Assembly (NCBI GenBank): GCA_046594225.1 | Contig: JBKJPW010000116.1 | Location: 1 to 64,000 of the forward strand | DNA length: 64,000 bases | DNA from: UBA4416 sp046594225 | Lineage (GTDB): Bacteria; Bacteroidota; Bacteroidia; B-17B0; Aurantibacillaceae | Direction: 5' to 3' | In this document: in pieces, positions 61,019 through 64,000 of the stretch | How the letters are laid out: each line of letters begins with the position of its first letter | Numbering within the stretch: position 1 is the stretch's first letter | The notes under the pieces: generated by a model | Databases searched by the model: none | Seen by the model: only the letters and a program-made list of their open reading frames with translations | What the model was told of the DNA's origin: nothing | Program-made: the position numbers and the translations under genes

Positions 61019-64000
61019 ATGCGTAAACTACTTTTACTACTATCTACTGTCTTTATCATCAATAAAGGCTTAGTGGCTCAAACTACCTTTCCAAACAATG
61101 GAGCTCCAAATAATATACATACTTTGTACGCCTTTACTAATTGTACGCTTCACGTAGATGCAGATGTAACTATTATAAATGCCACCTTATTTGTGAAAGA
61201 TGGTATCATTGTAAATGCAGGAGCTAATTTAGTGTCGAGCAAAGATGCGATTACAATAGACTTAAAAGGAAAACACATTTACCCTGCTTTTATTGATTTA
61301 TATAGCGATTATGGCATGCCCGAAGTAAAAAGAATGGAGAATGCTGATGCTCCAAAAAAAGGTGCTTTTGGTTGGAATCAGGCGATTAAAAGTGAAGTAG
61401 AAGCTCAGAAACTATTTATACATAACCAACAAAAAGCAGATGAATTAAGAAAATTAGGGTTTGGAGCGGTATTAACTTCTCCAAAAGATGGTATTGTGAG
61501 AGGAAGCGGTGCTTTAGTAAATTTAGTGACCGCCAAAGAAAACGAAAGTGTTATTAAAGATAGAGCGGCAGGTTTTTACTCTTTCAACAAAGGAACCTCT
61601 CCTCAAGATTATCCTTCTTCGGTAATGGGTGCTATTGCCTTATTAAGACAAACGTATTATGATGCCTCATGGTATGCGGCTAATGCTTCAAAAACAGAAT
61701 ATAACATTAGTTTAGAAGCATTTAATAAATTACAAACTCTTCCCTCCATTTTTGAAGGCAACGACAAATACAATGATATGCGTGGAAAAAAAGTAGGTGA
61801 TGAATTTAAAGTAAAATACATCATCAAGGGTGGCGGTAACGAATATCAAAGAATATACGATATACAAAATTCATTTTCTAACTTTATCATTCCTGTGAAT
61901 TTTCCAGAAGCGATAGATGTAGAAGATCCTTATGATGCAGAACAAGCGTCTTTAACGGATTTAAAGCACTGGGAAATGGCTCCAGCTAATTTAGCACAGT
62001 TAGAAAAAAATAATGTTGCTTTTTGTATTACTACCGCTGATTTAAAAGATAAATCTACTTTCTTAAAAAATTTACGAAAAGCAGTAAAACATGGTTTATC
62101 CGAAAAAATGGCTTTGAAAGCACTCACATCTAACCCTGCTAGTTTTATTGGCGTACAAAATAAAATTGGCAGTTTAAAGCAAGGGATGATCGCCAATTTT
62201 TTCATTAGCTCTGAATCCATTTTTGCAGACGATGCTATTGTATACGAAACATGGAGTAATGGTATAAAGCATCTATACAATGATTTATCTATTCCAAAAA
62301 TTAACCGTACCTATCAGTTAACCTATGGTTCTAATACAAACAGATTAACTATTAATAAAGAGCAAGAAAACTATTCGGGCTTAGTGCTATTAAAAGACAG
62401 CATGAAGGCTAAGGCAAATGTAACTTTCAAAAACAATCTATTGACTTTGAGTTTTCCTTATGATTCTACATTTACATTACGTCTATCTGGAATTTATAAT
62501 GAAATTACAAAATCATTTTCGGGTAAAGGGCAATATACAGATGGAACATGGGTAGATTTTAAATTGACAAATCTCAATGTAATTGATACAGCAAAAAGTT
62601 CAATCCCTAAAAAAGAAGCTATCGATTATGGAAAAGTATATTATCCATTTGGTGTATACGGTGAAGCCGAATCAGCAACTGGTTTAATAAAAGATACTTG
62701 GTCAAAATTTAAGAAAACCTATGATGGCATCTTAATTAAAAATGCAACGGTATGGACCAATGAAAAAGATTCTATTTTAGCCAACCAAGATGTGTATGTG
62801 TTGAATGGGAAGATTTCTCAAATCGGTTCTAATTTAAGTGTAACAGGAAATGTGAAAATCATAGACGGAAAAGGAATGCATTTAACTCCAGGTATTGTGG
62901 ATGAACATTCGCACATTGCTTTGTTTAGTGTAAACGAAGGAGCAGATGCTAGTAGCGCAGAAGTAAGAATGAGTGATGTGATTAATCCTGAAGACATTAA
63001 TGTGTATCGTCAGTTGTCTGGCGGGGTAACAACAGCACAATTATTACATGGTTCGGCAAATCCAATTGGCGGACAAAGCTGTTTAATTAAATTACGTTGG
63101 GGTAAAAACGCAGACGAATTTAAATTTGAAAATGCACCAGGCTTTATCAAATTTGCATTAGGAGAAAATGTGAAGCATTCAAATGGCAGTAATCCTGATC
63201 AAGTAAGATTTCCGCAAACACGTATGGGTGTTGAGCAGTTTTACTATGATTATTTTACAAGAGCAACTGCTTATAAAAAACAGATGGCTGATTTTGGTAA
63301 GCTAACTCCAAAACAAATGGAAACGAGCAAAACAACTTCGCCACGAAGAGATTTAGATTTAGAAGCATTAGCAGAGATTTTAGACAACAAGCGTTTTATT
63401 ACTTGCCATAGTTATGTGCAAAGCGAAGTAAATATGTTGTTGCATGTGGCAGATAGCATGAAATTTAAAGTAAATACTTTTACCCATATTTTAGAAGGCT
63501 ACAAATTAGCAGACAAATTAAAAGCACATGGCGCTAATGCCTCTACTTTTGCCGATTGGTGGGCTTATAAATTAGAAGTGATGGATGCTATACCATACAA
63601 CGCCGCTATGCTAACAAAGGTTGGAGTAAATACTGCTATTAATTCGGATGATGCTGAAATGGGACGACGCTTAAATCAAGAAGCGGCAAAAACCATTAAA
63701 TATGGTGGCTTAACAGAAGTGCAAGCTTTAAAACTAGTGACGTTGAATCCTGCAAAGATGTTACATATTGATGACAAAGTAGGAAGTATTAAAGTAGGGA
63801 AATCTGCTGACTTAGTGTTATGGACAGATAACCCTTTGAGCATTTATGCTAAAGTAAATACAACCATTATTGATGGGCAAATTTATTTTGACAAAGACGA
63901 AGACCTAAAATTACGTGAGGACATTAAAAAAGAACGCGCTCGTATTATCGCTAAGTTAATAGTAGAAAAAAACAAAGGCGCTAAGGTGATTAAACCTCAA
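61019..64000 (+). CDS. Two-domain secreted amidohydrolase (3' end beyond window)
   Basis: The frame is open for 994 codons to the window edge. After a signal peptide (MRKLLLLLSTVFIINKGLVAQ), the first amidohydrolase-like region (about 25-440) has lost the metal-binding HxH: HIYPAFIDLYSDYGMPE shows no His pair. The second domain (about 575-994) retains HLTPGIVDEHSHIA with the HxH site, HSYVQSEVNM, THILEGY, and NSDDAEMGRR near the last metal ligand. The protein is likely an imidazolonepropionase-like hydrolase acting in the periplasm; its substrate is unknown. Confidence 0.83.
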   Translation, partial: MRKLLLLLSTVFIINKGLVAQTTFPNNGAPNNIHTLYAFTNCTLHVDADVTIINATLFVKDGIIVNAGANLVSSKDAITIDLKGKHIYPAFIDLYSDYGMPEVKRMENADAPKKGAFGWNQAIKSEVEAQKLFIHNQQKADELRKLGFGAVLTSPKDGIVRGSGALVNLVTAKENESVIKDRAAGFYSFNKGTSPQDYPSSVMGAIALLRQTYYDASWYAANASKTEYNISLEAFNKLQTLPSIFEGNDKYNDMRGKKVGDEFKVKYIIKGGGNEYQRIYDIQNSFSNFIIPVNFPEAIDVEDPYDAEQASLTDLKHWEMAPANLAQLEKNNVAFCITTADLKDKSTFLKNLRKAVKHGLSEKMALKALTSNPASFIGVQNKIGSLKQGMIANFFISSESIFADDAIVYETWSNGIKHLYNDLSIPKINRTYQLTYGSNTNRLTINKEQENYSGLVLLKDSMKAKANVTFKNNLLTLSFPYDSTFTLRLSGIYNEITKSFSGKGQYTDGTWVDFKLTNLNVIDTAKSSIPKKEAIDYGKVYYPFGVYGEAESATGLIKDTWSKFKKTYDGILIKNATVWTNEKDSILANQDVYVLNGKISQIGSNLSVTGNVKIIDGKGMHLTPGIVDEHSHIALFSVNEGADASSAEVRMSDVINPEDINVYRQLSGGVTTAQLLHGSANPIGGQSCLIKLRWGKNADEFKFENAPGFIKFALGENVKHSNGSNPDQVRFPQTRMGVEQFYYDYFTRATAYKKQMADFGKLTPKQMETSKTTSPRRDLDLEALAEILDNKRFITCHSYVQSEVNMLLHVADSMKFKVNTFTHILEGYKLADKLKAHGANASTFADWWAYKLEVMDAIPYNAAMLTKVGVNTAINSDDAEMGRRLNQEAAKTIKYGGLTEVQALKLVTLNPAKMLHIDDKVGSIKVGKSADLVLWTDNPLSIYAKVNTTIIDGQIYFDKDEDLKLREDIKKERARIIAKLIVEKNKGAKVIKPQ

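Noticed and set aside
61930..62280. Minus-strand open frame of 116 codons in the amidohydrolase gene
   Set aside because: Antisense to a continuous conserved frame; coding use is not supported.

Overview
The window is an AT-rich, gene-dense piece of a Bacteroidota chromosome, probably a Flavobacteriia- or Sphingobacteriia-like lineage; the exact taxon cannot be fixed from sequence alone. Supporting signs are three proteins with type IX secretion (T9SS) C-terminal sorting domains, a FucP-type sugar permease with GH92/GH20/GH2 enzymes, a hybrid beta-propeller sensor kinase, tetratricopeptide/SpoIIE phosphatases, few Shine-Dalgarno-like sites, and promoter -7 elements of the Bacteroidota type TAnnTTTG. 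I saw no mobile element, prophage, CRISPR array or rRNA. No gap between genes exceeds about 240 bases; the longest (14110-14331, 36147-36231, 37804-38040) are described as features.

Layout. 1-3149 (minus): 5' part of sdhA, then sdhC with a good promoter, then a retinol-saturase/CrtISO-like FAD enzyme. 3260-13277: a signalling block with three TPR/SpoIIE PP2C phosphatases (one soluble with four GAF domains, two membrane-anchored), an AlkB-like dioxygenase, and an HExxH membrane protein. 13279-21276 (minus): universal stress protein, two T9SS cargo proteins, and a LytS/LytTR two-component system whose regulator is split by a one-base frameshift. 21333-21403: tRNA-Cys. 21502-31089: aminotransferase, three tandem paralogous envelope proteins, pdxA, a secreted protein, leucyl aminopeptidase, a peptide-binding lipoprotein and exonuclease III. 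31142-37803: a 1170-residue outer-membrane protein, a T9SS protein, riboflavin synthase and nadB. 38041-41609: tRNA-His followed by a five-gene operon (DoxX-like, DUF2071-like, methyltransferase, membrane protein, geranylgeranyl-reductase-like flavoprotein). 41606-45855: DUF4846, ftsX, trmD, an unknown secreted protein, and an RlmI-like methyltransferase. 45998-59100: sugar permease plus a tightly packed N-glycan-degrading operon, then a TlpA-like protein and a frameshifted beta-barrel. 59097-64000: hflX, a membrane-bound cytochrome c, and a large two-domain amidohydrolase cut by the window edge.

The most coherent system is 45998-57288. GH92 alpha-mannosidase, GH2 beta-mannosidase, GH20 beta-hexosaminidase and a GlcNAc-asparaginase together cover the linkages of a high-mannose N-glycan down to asparagine. 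A FucP-type importer sits in front, and CutC is translationally coupled inside the operon. Other items worth attention are the ABAB duplication of GAF domains, the five-gene flavoprotein/methyltransferase operon, a dyad-rich intergenic element next to tRNA-His, and two genes that would both be repaired by adding one base to a homopolymer.
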